Below, one piece after another: positions 28,046 through 34,694 of a stretch of DNA of 64,000 nucleotides; within the stretch, counting starts at the first letter, position 1, and each line of letters opens with the position of its first letter. A model generated the notes under the pieces. That model was not told the origin of the DNA and searched no databases. It saw only the letters and a program-made list of their open reading frames with translations. Both the position numbers and the translations under genes were made by a program. The stretch is from Phaeobacter sp. G2 (lineage in GTDB: Bacteria; Pseudomonadota; Alphaproteobacteria; Rhodobacterales; Rhodobacteraceae). The stretch covers positions 3,906,001-3,970,000 of the forward strand of contig CP104100.1 in NCBI GenBank assembly GCA_025163595.1, written 5' to 3'.

Positions 28046-28080
28046 ACCCTCTGCATCCTTGATGCGGAGGGTTTTCTTTT
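28046..28080 (+). terminator. Rho-independent terminator after ilvD
   Basis: ACCCTCTGCATC (28046-28057) pairs with GATGCGGAGGGT (28061-28072) through a 3-base loop with one U-G pair, followed by a TTTTCTTTT tract. Confidence 0.88.
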
Positions 28081-28108
28081 GATCAACCACTATACAAGTC
28101 CAGCTGGT

Positions 28109-28191
28109 GCTCCCGCCCCCTCTGCAGGCCTTCTGCCTAACGGCAGAAAGCCTTTGAAGCGTTGGGCATGGCGCCGGGCTCCGCCCGGCGC
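28109..28191 (+). repeat. Structured repeat element, copy 1 (sense to ilvD)
   Basis: Read in the direction of ilvD: GCTCCCGCCC (28109-28118); stem AGGCCTTCTGCC/GGCAGAAAGCCT (28126-28137 with 28142-28153, one mismatch); core GTTGGGCATGGC (28161-28172); stem GCGCCGGGC/GCCCGGCGC (28171-28179 with 28183-28191). The same order of parts occurs in the copies at 28413-28486 and 34586-34658. Confidence 0.7.
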
Positions 28192-28412
28192 GGATCTAGC
28201 CGCCAAGTGGGTCTCGCCATCGAAATAGTTGGGGCAAGGAGAAAAAATAGAAATCTGCTGAGAAGCGGTTCAGGGGCAGGTCTGCCCTGAACGCGCCCGG
28301 TCAATTTTTACAAGAATACCCCGCCTCAAGGGTAAACCGCGCAGATGCGCGGCGGCTTTGCCGCCCTTGACCCGGGACGCGAGGTCCACCGCGCGAAATC
28401 TCAAACACTGCC

Positions 28413-28486
28413 GCGCCGCGCGTAAGCGCGGCGCCACCCCCAACGGGGGAGGATCAATCTTTGATTGTTCCGAGACGGGCGGGAGC
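28413..28486 (-). repeat. Structured repeat element, copy 2 (sense to the sulfotransferase)
   Basis: On the minus strand, 31 bases after the sulfotransferase stop: GCTCCCGCCC (28486-28477); stem GGAACAATC/GATTGATCC (28471-28463 with 28459-28451, one mismatch); stem CCCCC-GTT-GGGGG (28449-28437); then GGC and the stem GCGCCGCGC/GCGCGGCGC (28434-28413). Sequence of the stems differs from the other copies while pairing is kept. Confidence 0.75.
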
Positions 28487-28517
28487 CCCCCCCTTTTATT
28501 GAAAGGGGCCTGCTGAC

Positions 28518-29336
28518 CTATTCACCGAGTTTGGCGTGCACTTCGTCGAGATCAATTTCCCCAGTGGGCATCTTGTTGGAAGGGTCTTCAAAATCGTATT
28601 TGAATAGGTCGAAATCGCGTTTGTAGATCTCGTAAATCAGGTGCATCGACAGATCGTCAAAATAGTCCTCAACCGGATGCGCCCGTTTGGGACCATGGCC
28701 TTCGCTTTCGTTAAAGCGGGGGATATTGGCCAGGTCGACGGTATGAGGCGCCTCGATGGCGTCTAGCACCTCCTGCATGCCTCCGTTGAAATCCTCGGTC
28801 CAGAAGATCTTATTGTAGCGACCACCATTCCAGATGAAGGTCGAGACATGACCCGACATCGCAGACCAGTGGATATCGGGGTCCATCGGGCGGCGGAAGC
28901 GAATGCTGTCGCGCACAAACAGCAAAAACCGGCGAAAGCTCTGGATCTGGTCGAACTCCTGCTTGCCGTCCTCGCCGCCGACCTCGATGCCATATTCATT
29001 TATCAGTTTGGGTACCAGATTGCCGCGATAGCGTTTGCCGTTACGCTGGATGCCGCAGATCTTGTCAAAAAACGAGCTGAGCACCCGGGTATAGGGGTTA
29101 CGCACGCAGGTAAACGCATAGGTGCGTTGGCCACGTACATTGCGGGTGATCGGCCCCTGGCTGTGCTCCAGCGCCCATTTGTGCAGCCCGTTCTGCGCAT
29201 CATGGATATCGCCATCAAAGAATTTGCCATGATCCGAATAGTGCAGGATTTGGCCAATGGTCGAGCAGGCGCATTTGGGCACCACGCGATAAATCACGCT
29301 CTCGCTTTCGGTCATCCAAGTGCCCGGAAATCCCAT
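28518..29336 (-). CDS. Sulfotransferase family 2-type protein
   Basis: A 272-residue enzyme expected to transfer sulfate from PAPS to a carbohydrate. The 5'-phosphosulfate loop is RVVPKCACSTIGQILHY near the N-terminus, and the 3'-phosphate loop is FTCVRNPYTRVLSSFFDKICG, matching the chondroitin/dermatan/HNK-type sulfotransferase family (Sulfotransfer_2). There is no signal peptide. The ATG at 29336 is chosen because GGAGGAAGG lies 6 bases before it; a start 15 codons upstream lacks a ribosome-binding site. It is divergent from the GT14 glycosyltransferase, suggesting modification of a surface glycan. Confidence 0.85.
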   Translation of the reverse strand: MGFPGTWMTESESVIYRVVPKCACSTIGQILHYSDHGKFFDGDIHDAQNGLHKWALEHSQGPITRNVRGQRTYAFTCVRNPYTRVLSSFFDKICGIQRNGKRYRGNLVPKLINEYGIEVGGEDGKQEFDQIQSFRRFLLFVRDSIRFRRPMDPDIHWSAMSGHVSTFIWNGGRYNKIFWTEDFNGGMQEVLDAIEAPHTVDLANIPRFNESEGHGPKRAHPVEDYFDDLSMHLIYEIYKRDFDLFKYDFEDPSNKMPTGEIDLDEVHAKLGE

Positions 29337-29475
29337 GTAAGCCTTCCTCCAGTCGTGCCGCTTTGACGGTACAATCCACATCTAAGCATAAAATTCAAAT
29401 AATCTGGTTTATTCAATGCGCTCGCGCCTTTATCAAGGAGACAATCGAGCTGAAGCAAGGTGTATCGTCTCCAAA

Positions 29476-31053
29476 ATGGCAAAAATTGCGTATATCCTGC
29501 TCTGCCACAAGGATCCCGAAGCGATCATCCAGCAGGCTGAACAGCTGACGGCGGTTGGCGACTACATGTCCATCCATTTTGACCGCCGTGCCAAACCAGA
29601 GGATTACGCCAGCATTCAAAAGGCATTGGCCGACAATCCAAACGTCTGTTTTGCCAAGACACGTATCAAATGTGGCTGGGGAGAGTGGTCCCTAGTGCAG
29701 GCCACCCTGCACGCGCTGCACAGCGCCATCGAAGAATTTCCGCGCGCCACACATTTTTACATGCTGTCTGGCGACTGTATGGCGATCAAGACTGCCGAAT
29801 ACGCCCATGACTTCCTGGACCGTAATGACTGCGATTTCATCGAAAGCTTTGATTTCTTCGGCAGCGACTGGATCAAGACCGGCATGAAAGAAGAACGGCT
29901 GACCTATCGCCACTTCTTCAATGAACGCAAAAACAAGGCGCTGTTCTATGCCAGTGTGAACCTGCAAAAAAAACTGGGGCTGAGGCGAGAGATTCCCGGT
30001 GATCTTCAGGTGCAGATCGGCAGCCAATGGTGGTGCCTGCGCCGCCGCACAGTGGAATGTATCTTTGACCTGCTTGCCGAGCGCAAAGACATCATCCGCT
30101 TCTTCCAGACCACCTGGATTCCGGATGAGACCTTTTTTCAAACTCTGGTGCGTCACCTGGTTCCGGGATCCGAGATCGACAGCCGCACCCTGACCTTTTT
30201 AATGTTTACCGATTACGGCATGCCGGTGAATTTCTACAATGATCACTATGACTTGCTGCTCAGCCAGGACTTTCTCTTTGCCCGTAAAATCAGCCCGGAT
30301 GCCAAAGAGCTGAAACTGCGCCTGGGGCGCCTTTATGCAGCGCAAGGCGTGAGCTTTCAGATCTCCAACGAGGGCCGCAGCCTTTACAATTTCCTGGTGA
30401 AGCGCGGCCGCATTGGCCGACGGTTTGCCACCCGATTCTGGGAAAAGGAAAGCTCGCTTGGGCGCGAGCGCGAACTGATGATCGTGGTCTGCAAGAAATG
30501 GCACGTTGCCAAGCGCCTGATCGAACAGCTGCGCCAAAGCACCAATATCCCCGCAATTGATTATCTGTTCCACGAAGAAGGCACGCCGCTGCCGGACCTG
30601 GGCGGTATTCAGGCCTCCCTGAGCAAGCGTACCCGGCACCGGCGAGCGCTGATGCGGATGTTGTTTGAATATTTTGACACCAACCGCCTGATCATCTGCA
30701 TGGACCCGTCCGCCTTGGAGCTGATGAATGACTTCAACTCTGATCGTTCGACCACCCGCACGTTGCAGATCGAATGCGATTTCTCAGATGACTATCTGAT
30801 TGGCCATGCCCATCGGGTCGGGCTCGCCGGGGAGCGTACGCCGCAACAGTCGCTGGAACGGCTTCTGCCGACAATCCGCAATGACATTGTCTACGAATCC
30901 GACCGCATTCGCGATTCCGGCTATTCCAATTACACGATCATTCGCGAATCCGACAGCGCCGAGGAAAACGCCGACCGCTTGGCGCGATTCTTCAGCCTGC
31001 CCTTTGAAACCGCCAAGGACCTGGCCCAAACACCACATCTTTTTGCAGATTAG
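29476..31053 (+). CDS. GT14-type beta-xylosyl/GlcNAc transferase with DUF5928 domain
   Basis: A 525-residue two-domain protein. The N-terminal half (about 1-260) resembles GT14 branching enzymes and peptide O-xylosyltransferase: MAKIAYILLCHKDPEAIIQQAEQL, then VGDYMSIHFDRRA, WGEWSLVQATLHAL, HFYMLSGDCM and the QIGSQWWCLRR and WIPDETFFQTL blocks. The second half starts near residue 280 and matches the DUF5928 extension known from Rhodobacterales, with REREL.VVCKKWHVAKRLIEQL. No membrane segment is seen. It starts at MAKIAYI because the fold begins there; upstream codons have no ribosome-binding site. It is divergent from the sulfotransferase gene. Confidence 0.85.
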   Translation: MAKIAYILLCHKDPEAIIQQAEQLTAVGDYMSIHFDRRAKPEDYASIQKALADNPNVCFAKTRIKCGWGEWSLVQATLHALHSAIEEFPRATHFYMLSGDCMAIKTAEYAHDFLDRNDCDFIESFDFFGSDWIKTGMKEERLTYRHFFNERKNKALFYASVNLQKKLGLRREIPGDLQVQIGSQWWCLRRRTVECIFDLLAERKDIIRFFQTTWIPDETFFQTLVRHLVPGSEIDSRTLTFLMFTDYGMPVNFYNDHYDLLLSQDFLFARKISPDAKELKLRLGRLYAAQGVSFQISNEGRSLYNFLVKRGRIGRRFATRFWEKESSLGRERELMIVVCKKWHVAKRLIEQLRQSTNIPAIDYLFHEEGTPLPDLGGIQASLSKRTRHRRALMRMLFEYFDTNRLIICMDPSALELMNDFNSDRSTTRTLQIECDFSDDYLIGHAHRVGLAGERTPQQSLERLLPTIRNDIVYESDRIRDSGYSNYTIIRESDSAEENADRLARFFSLPFETAKDLAQTPHLFAD

Positions 31054-31084
31054 ACCCGTTGCGCCCGGGCTTTCCTGTGGCCTT

Positions 31085-31113
31085 GCCGCCCCGCCAAAAT
31101 CAGGCGGGGCGGC
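31085..31113. terminator. Strong GC hairpin after the GT14 gene
   Basis: GCCGCCCCGCC (31085-31095) pairs perfectly with GGCGGGGCGGC (31103-31113). It sits between the convergent GT14 and DUF1523-type genes. There is no real U-tract. Confidence 0.6.
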
Positions 31114-31120
31114 CTCAGTT

Positions 31121-31762
31121 TCATCCCTTGAGGCTGGAAAACCACCGCCGCAGCCGCCCGCGCCGTTCCGAAATGGCGTCTCCCGCCGCATAAAACCCGT
31201 CTTCGACATCCTCCAGCACCGGATCAATCCGATCGCGGCGAAACCGGCGCCAGCGCACATAGATAGCCCAAAACAGCGCCGCCAGCAGGGTCAGGAAGAT
31301 GATATTGAACCAATTGAGCGGCTTGTCATCAGGACCGGACACCGGCGTGATTGAGATCGCATTGGGAAAGGTGGACAAGAACACACTGCGCCAGCCGTAG
31401 TGCAGAACCACAACCCATTCCGGGTCATCCTTGGTCGAGATCGCGTCATTGGCTTCGGTATAAAGATTGGCGGTATCAAACTTGAAATAGGGCGGCCAAT
31501 GCCAGCCAGTGTCCTCGTTGCGGTAAACGATCGCATCACCATTGGCGCGGAAGGACTGAATGAATTGCACATCCCGCGTGATCGCCGCCTGTGTCGGATT
31601 GTCCGGGGTCGACCAGAAGATCCGCTTCCAATTGTCCAGCTCCTGGCGCTCCTCATAGGTGCTGACGATCCGCACCACATCGTATTGCGGCAGGGTATAA
31701 TGCAGGAAGGCTGCAAAAACAGACCAAACCGTGATCAAAAATCCCCATTTGATATAGGCCAT
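31121..31762 (-). CDS. DUF1523-family membrane protein
   Basis: A 213-residue protein with one N-terminal membrane helix (MAYIKWGFLITVWSVFAAFLHYTLPQYD), a periplasmic domain of about 130 residues (VRIVSTYEERQE, FIQSFRANGDAIVYRNEDTGWHWPPYFKFDTANLYTEA, WVVVLHYGWRSVFLSTFPNAISI) and a second helix (WFNIIFLTLLAALFWAIYV), ending in a basic tail with RRFRRDR. The central motif resembles DUF1523 proteins, whose function is unknown. It follows the small membrane protein gene by 12 bases, so the two form an operon. Confidence 0.78.
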   Translation of the reverse strand: MAYIKWGFLITVWSVFAAFLHYTLPQYDVVRIVSTYEERQELDNWKRIFWSTPDNPTQAAITRDVQFIQSFRANGDAIVYRNEDTGWHWPPYFKFDTANLYTEANDAISTKDDPEWVVVLHYGWRSVFLSTFPNAISITPVSGPDDKPLNWFNIIFLTLLAALFWAIYVRWRRFRRDRIDPVLEDVEDGFYAAGDAISERRGRLRRWFSSLKG

Positions 31763-31774
31763 GACAGATGCCCC

Positions 31775-32041
31775 TTAGCTAAAGTTTACCACATAGATGA
31801 CCAGCGCGATTGCGCTCAGCGGCAGGATATAGACCAATAGGATCAGCCGCCGCCGCAATGAGTGGTCGTATTGTTTCAGCCCCCGCTGGATGAAGCTCTG
31901 CCGGTCTCCGGTCAACCCCTTGACTGCCCAATGCTGTTTCAGTTTGGCGCGTCGTCGCTCACGCGAATAGAGCGAGACGCCACCGTAGATCAGGGTCAGG
32001 ATGATCAGAAGCAGCAAAACAAGACGAAGAAAGGCAAACAT
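31775..32041 (-). CDS. Small two-helix membrane protein
   Basis: An 88-residue protein with an N-terminal helix (LRLVLLLLIILTLIYGGVSLY), a charged loop (SRERRRAKLKQHWAVKGLTGDRQSFIQRGLKQYDHSLRRR) and a second helix (LILLVYILPLSAIALVIYVVNF). GGAG lies 8 bases before the ATG at 32041. I do not recognise the family. It is translated just ahead of the DUF1523 protein and may be its partner. Confidence 0.75.
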   Translation of the reverse strand: MFAFLRLVLLLLIILTLIYGGVSLYSRERRRAKLKQHWAVKGLTGDRQSFIQRGLKQYDHSLRRRLILLVYILPLSAIALVIYVVNFS

Positions 32042-32106
32042 TTTTCCGCTCCTTTTCTGACGCCCGGCTTGCCGGATACAGCCCATTCCGGGTCAAATGA
32101 CAGCAA

Positions 32107-32142
32107 AAGACCCCGGCAGAGATCCTCTACCGGGGTCTTGTC
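32107..32142 (-). terminator. Hairpin terminator after the NAD(P)-binding gene
   Basis: AAGACCCCGG and CCGGGGTCTT (32107-32116 and 32130-32139) form a 10-bp stem with a 13-base loop. On the minus strand it is followed by TTTTGC, downstream of the gene ending at 32314. Confidence 0.6.
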
Positions 32143-32313
32143 TGTCTTGCCTGTACTATGCCCCAGCCGGAACCGCATGACCAGCACTCTGCCCGGCGAA
32201 ATCGGGGTGGAATGGCCAGGCTGAAATCAGCGGTTGGGAGCCGTCGCGCCGCTTGCAGGCCTCATTGCAGCAAAAGCATCTGGCGACCTTAGCGTACCCG
32301 CCAGAGCTGCCTA

Positions 32314-32931
32314 TCAGTAGGCGGCAGTAAAGACCTGGCGCGGGTGTTTTGGCACCTCGACCTCATCCATGAATGCCACGGCATAATCCTCTGCGCTGAT
32401 CTGGCTATTGCCCTCATCATCCGTCAGGAACGCACGTTGCCCCAGCCGGAACACACCAGTGCGCTCGCCGGGTTCAATCACCCCGGCCGGTGCCATAAAG
32501 GTAAAATCTGCTGTGCTCTTTGCCAGCATTTCATACATGGCACGCATCGCTTTGGCTTCATCTTGATACGGCTCTGGCACCACATCGGCGACCGGTGTGC
32601 CGTCTGGCAGATTCAGGGTCCCGGCGCCCCCAACGACCATCAGGCGCTTGCCAATCTGCGGGGCTGCCTCAATCAGCGCAGCGCCATAGCCCAGAGCATC
32701 GTCCATCGCGTTGCCGCTAGTACGCGGGCTCACCGCTGTGATCACCAGATCCACAGTCTGGGCGGCAGCGACCACGGCCTCTACATCGGTCACCTCCAGG
32801 GACAGCGGCTGGGCATTGCCTACTGTGCTCCCCTTGCGAGAGGCGGCCACTACGCTGTGGCCCCGCGATTCAGCTTCTGCAACCAAGCGGCTACCAATCA
32901 TGCCCGTGGCCCCAATGATCAGGAGTTTCAT
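32314..32931 (-). CDS. NAD(P)-binding oxidoreductase, atypical SDR
   Basis: A 205-residue Rossmann protein beginning MKLLIIGATGMIGSRLVAEAESRGHSVVAASR, the GxxGxxG motif of NmrA-like or BVR-B-like reductases. It continues with VVAAAQTVDLVITAVSPR, MVVGGAGTLNLPDG and FTFMAPAGVIEPGERTG, the usual course of the family annotated as NAD(P)-dependent oxidoreductase. The lack of a clear YxxxK catalytic pair suggests sensing or an atypical reductase. It is divergent from an HxlR regulator whose operator lies in the gap. Confidence 0.88.
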   Translation of the reverse strand: MKLLIIGATGMIGSRLVAEAESRGHSVVAASRKGSTVGNAQPLSLEVTDVEAVVAAAQTVDLVITAVSPRTSGNAMDDALGYGAALIEAAPQIGKRLMVVGGAGTLNLPDGTPVADVVPEPYQDEAKAMRAMYEMLAKSTADFTFMAPAGVIEPGERTGVFRLGQRAFLTDDEGNSQISAEDYAVAFMDEVEVPKHPRQVFTAAY

Positions 32932-32952
32932 ATTAGTTCTCTTTTCGGTATA

Positions 32953-32969
32953 AGTTACTACTAGTAACT
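32953..32969. promoter_or_regulatory. HxlR operator
   Basis: AGTTACT-ACT-AGTAACT is a 17-bp inverted repeat with 7-base arms, 22 bases before the start of the oxidoreductase. A half-site TAGTTACT occurs at 33017-33024, near the HxlR side. Typical for a redox-sensing HxlR regulator controlling a divergent NAD(P)-binding gene. Confidence 0.7.
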
Positions 32970-33103
32970 AGATACGCAGCGACAGAGGCCAACGGAATAC
33001 GCATCTTTTCGTCTTATAGTTACTTTGAGGGAACCGCCCCTTACGCGGCGAAAAAACCTGGTCTGAAACAGGGCCAGCCACATAGAAACAAGGCAGGAAC
33101 CCA

Positions 33104-33472
33104 ATGGGAGCAAAGCGCAAACTCGACTATGACTGTCCGATCCGAGACGTGCTGGACCGGGTCGGCGATGCATGGACCGTTCTGACCATTTTGGAGCTTT
33201 CCAAAGGTCCCTGCCGTTTTAATGCTTTGAAGCGGGTGATCGACGGTATTTCGCAACGCATGCTGGCAGTGACCCTGCGAAATCTGGAACGTGACGGGCT
33301 GGTCATCCGCAGGGTTCTGCCCTCTGCCCCGCCACATGTGGAATATAGCCTCACCGCGCGCGGGCTGTCTTTGCACCAGGCGATAGGGGCGCTGAATGAA
33401 TGGGCCGTGGATCATCAACCTGGTATACGCGCCGACCGGCTCCGCTATGACCAGCGCCCTGCCCTTGTTTAG
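33104..33472 (+). CDS. HxlR-family winged-helix regulator
   Basis: A 122-residue HTH protein of the HxlR/YodB type. The start CPIRDVLDRVGDAWTVLTILELSKGPCRFNALKRVIDGISQRMLAVTLRNLERDGLVIRRV shows the usual conserved Cys followed by WTxLIL, the recognition helix and the wing (EYSLTARGLSL). The Cys (about residue 11) is the thiol often used by HxlR proteins to sense electrophiles. It is divergent from the NAD(P)-binding gene and probably represses it through the AGTTACT repeats. Confidence 0.93.
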   Translation: MGAKRKLDYDCPIRDVLDRVGDAWTVLTILELSKGPCRFNALKRVIDGISQRMLAVTLRNLERDGLVIRRVLPSAPPHVEYSLTARGLSLHQAIGALNEWAVDHQPGIRADRLRYDQRPALV

Positions 33473-33576
33473 ACAACCTCTGCCAAACAGGGGTCCGGTG
33501 ACAGTCTACAAACGAAAGCAACAGCAGCGCTCTGGCGGGGCGCTGGCAGGATACTGGCCAGCCTTGGCGGTCAGGG

Positions 33577-34320
33577 TTATTCCGGCGAGGATCGTTTCAG
33601 CAATCCCCAGATCACCAGCACAACATAGCTGAGACAGAGAACAACCATTGTCGTCCAGGCGTAGGTCAATACAGCAGCACCGGCAAAGGCGCAGGCAACA
33701 AGAAAATACTTCACGTTCTCGCGTGAGATGCGTACCAGCTTGGGCGACCAGGTAGGAATGCGGCTGATCATCAACAACCCAATGACCACCATATGCAAAC
33801 AGATCAGCAGCTTGGGGAATCCGGTTCCCGCATCAAAGGCAAAAGAAATGAACATGGGCAGCATCGCCAGTAGCGCCCCGGCGGGCGAAGGGATGCCAAC
33901 AAAATATCCACTGGCCACGTCGCTGACCTCTTCGGATTTAGTGGCGACATTGAACCTGGCCAGCCGCACCACGCAGCAGACAGAAAACACCAGGACCGAG
34001 ATCCAGCCAGCATTGCTCATGTCCTGAAGCGCCCAGAAATAGATCACCAGCGGCGCGGCAACACCAAAGTTGAGGAAATCCGCCAGCGAATCCAGCTCGG
34101 CGCCCATCTTGCTGTCGCTGCCCAGGGCCCGTGCAAGGCGCCCGTCCAGCCCGTCCAGAAGCGCCGCCAGGAGTATCAGCTGTACCGCCAGCACATAGTT
34201 GCCCTGCACCCCAAAACGGATAGCCGAAAGCCCGGCGCAGATTGCGCCAACCGTCATGATATTGGGCAAGAGCTGGATCAGCGCAAACTCGGTCAGTCTT
34301 TTGTCGTGGGGTTCATCCAT
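33577..34320 (-). CDS. pssA: CDP-diacylglycerol-serine O-phosphatidyltransferase
   Basis: A 247-residue membrane enzyme that makes phosphatidylserine. The CDP-alcohol phosphotransferase motif is complete: LDGLDGRLARALGSDSKMGAELDSLADFLNFG, with the DG..AR..G..D..D residues. About eight membrane segments follow. The length and VLAVQLILLAALLDGLDGR context fit PssA of the alphaproteobacterial type rather than the phosphatidylcholine synthase Pcs. The usual partner psd (phosphatidylserine decarboxylase) is not upstream here. Confidence 0.88.
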   Translation of the reverse strand: MDEPHDKRLTEFALIQLLPNIMTVGAICAGLSAIRFGVQGNYVLAVQLILLAALLDGLDGRLARALGSDSKMGAELDSLADFLNFGVAAPLVIYFWALQDMSNAGWISVLVFSVCCVVRLARFNVATKSEEVSDVASGYFVGIPSPAGALLAMLPMFISFAFDAGTGFPKLLICLHMVVIGLLMISRIPTWSPKLVRISRENVKYFLVACAFAGAAVLTYAWTTMVVLCLSYVVLVIWGLLKRSSPE

Positions 34321-34585
34321 GGCGTGGCCTGGTCACCTATATGAGACAGAGATCAGTGTTGGAAACAACTCCCCACCCGCTGTTAAAACAGGATCCACAC
34401 TGACTTGCAGGGCCCCGTCCAACACCAAGGTGAGGTCGGTACTCATAAAAGGTTTGGCTTTGAAAGCAAGGGTCAGCCCCCCAGAAAGCACCCGCAGGCT
34501 CCCGCATGGGTGCAAAATACACTCTATGGCCTCAGTCATAAACCCTGCGCGATCCGACCACAGGGTCAGGTCGTATCACGGGACA

Positions 34586-34658
34586 GCACCGCGCCAAAGG
34601 CGCGGTGCCATGCCCAACGGGCATGTGATCCCGGCAGGGATCAGATCCGGGCGGGAGC
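34586..34658 (-). repeat. Structured repeat element, copy 3 (sense to creatinase)
   Basis: On the minus strand, 37 bases after the creatinase stop: GCTCCCGCCC (34658-34649); stem TGATCCC/GGGATCA (34643-34626); stem CATGCCC-GTT-GGGCATG (34625-34609); then stem GCACCGCGCC/GGCGCGGTGC with a 3-base loop (34608-34586). It has the same module order as copies 1 and 2. Confidence 0.78.
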
Positions 34659-34686
34659 GCCACGCTGGTCTTTCACGACGTGGCGC
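34657..34686 (-). terminator. Hairpin after creatinase
   Basis: GCGCCACG (34657-34664) pairs with CGTGGCGC (34679-34686) starting 9 bases after the creatinase stop. No U-tract follows; the stem merges into repeat copy 3. Confidence 0.5.
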
Positions 34687-34694
34687 CTGGGCGT

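Larger units (their letters stand above)
28021..28517. other. Hairpin-rich intergenic region holding two repeat elements
   Basis: About 500 bases without a gene between ilvD (plus) and the sulfotransferase (minus, converging). From left to right it holds the ilvD terminator, repeat copy 1 (28109-28191), a GGCAGG-TCTGCC-type stem around 28275, GCGC-rich stems near 28345-28365 (GGCGGCTTTGCCGCC) and repeat copy 2 (28413-28486, opposite orientation). None of it looks coding. Confidence 0.7.
34321..34694. other. Intergenic region before pssA, holding repeat copy 3
   Basis: About 370 bases between pssA and the creatinase gene (both minus). A 68-codon frame (34333-34539) reads no known protein. The region carries repeat copy 3 (34586-34658) and a stem 34657-34664/34679-34686 next to the creatinase stop, probably its terminator. 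Confidence 0.55.

Noticed and set aside
34333..34539. A 68-codon minus-strand frame just upstream of pssA
   Set aside because: No similarity to Psd or other expected partner and no ribosome-binding site; treated as chance.
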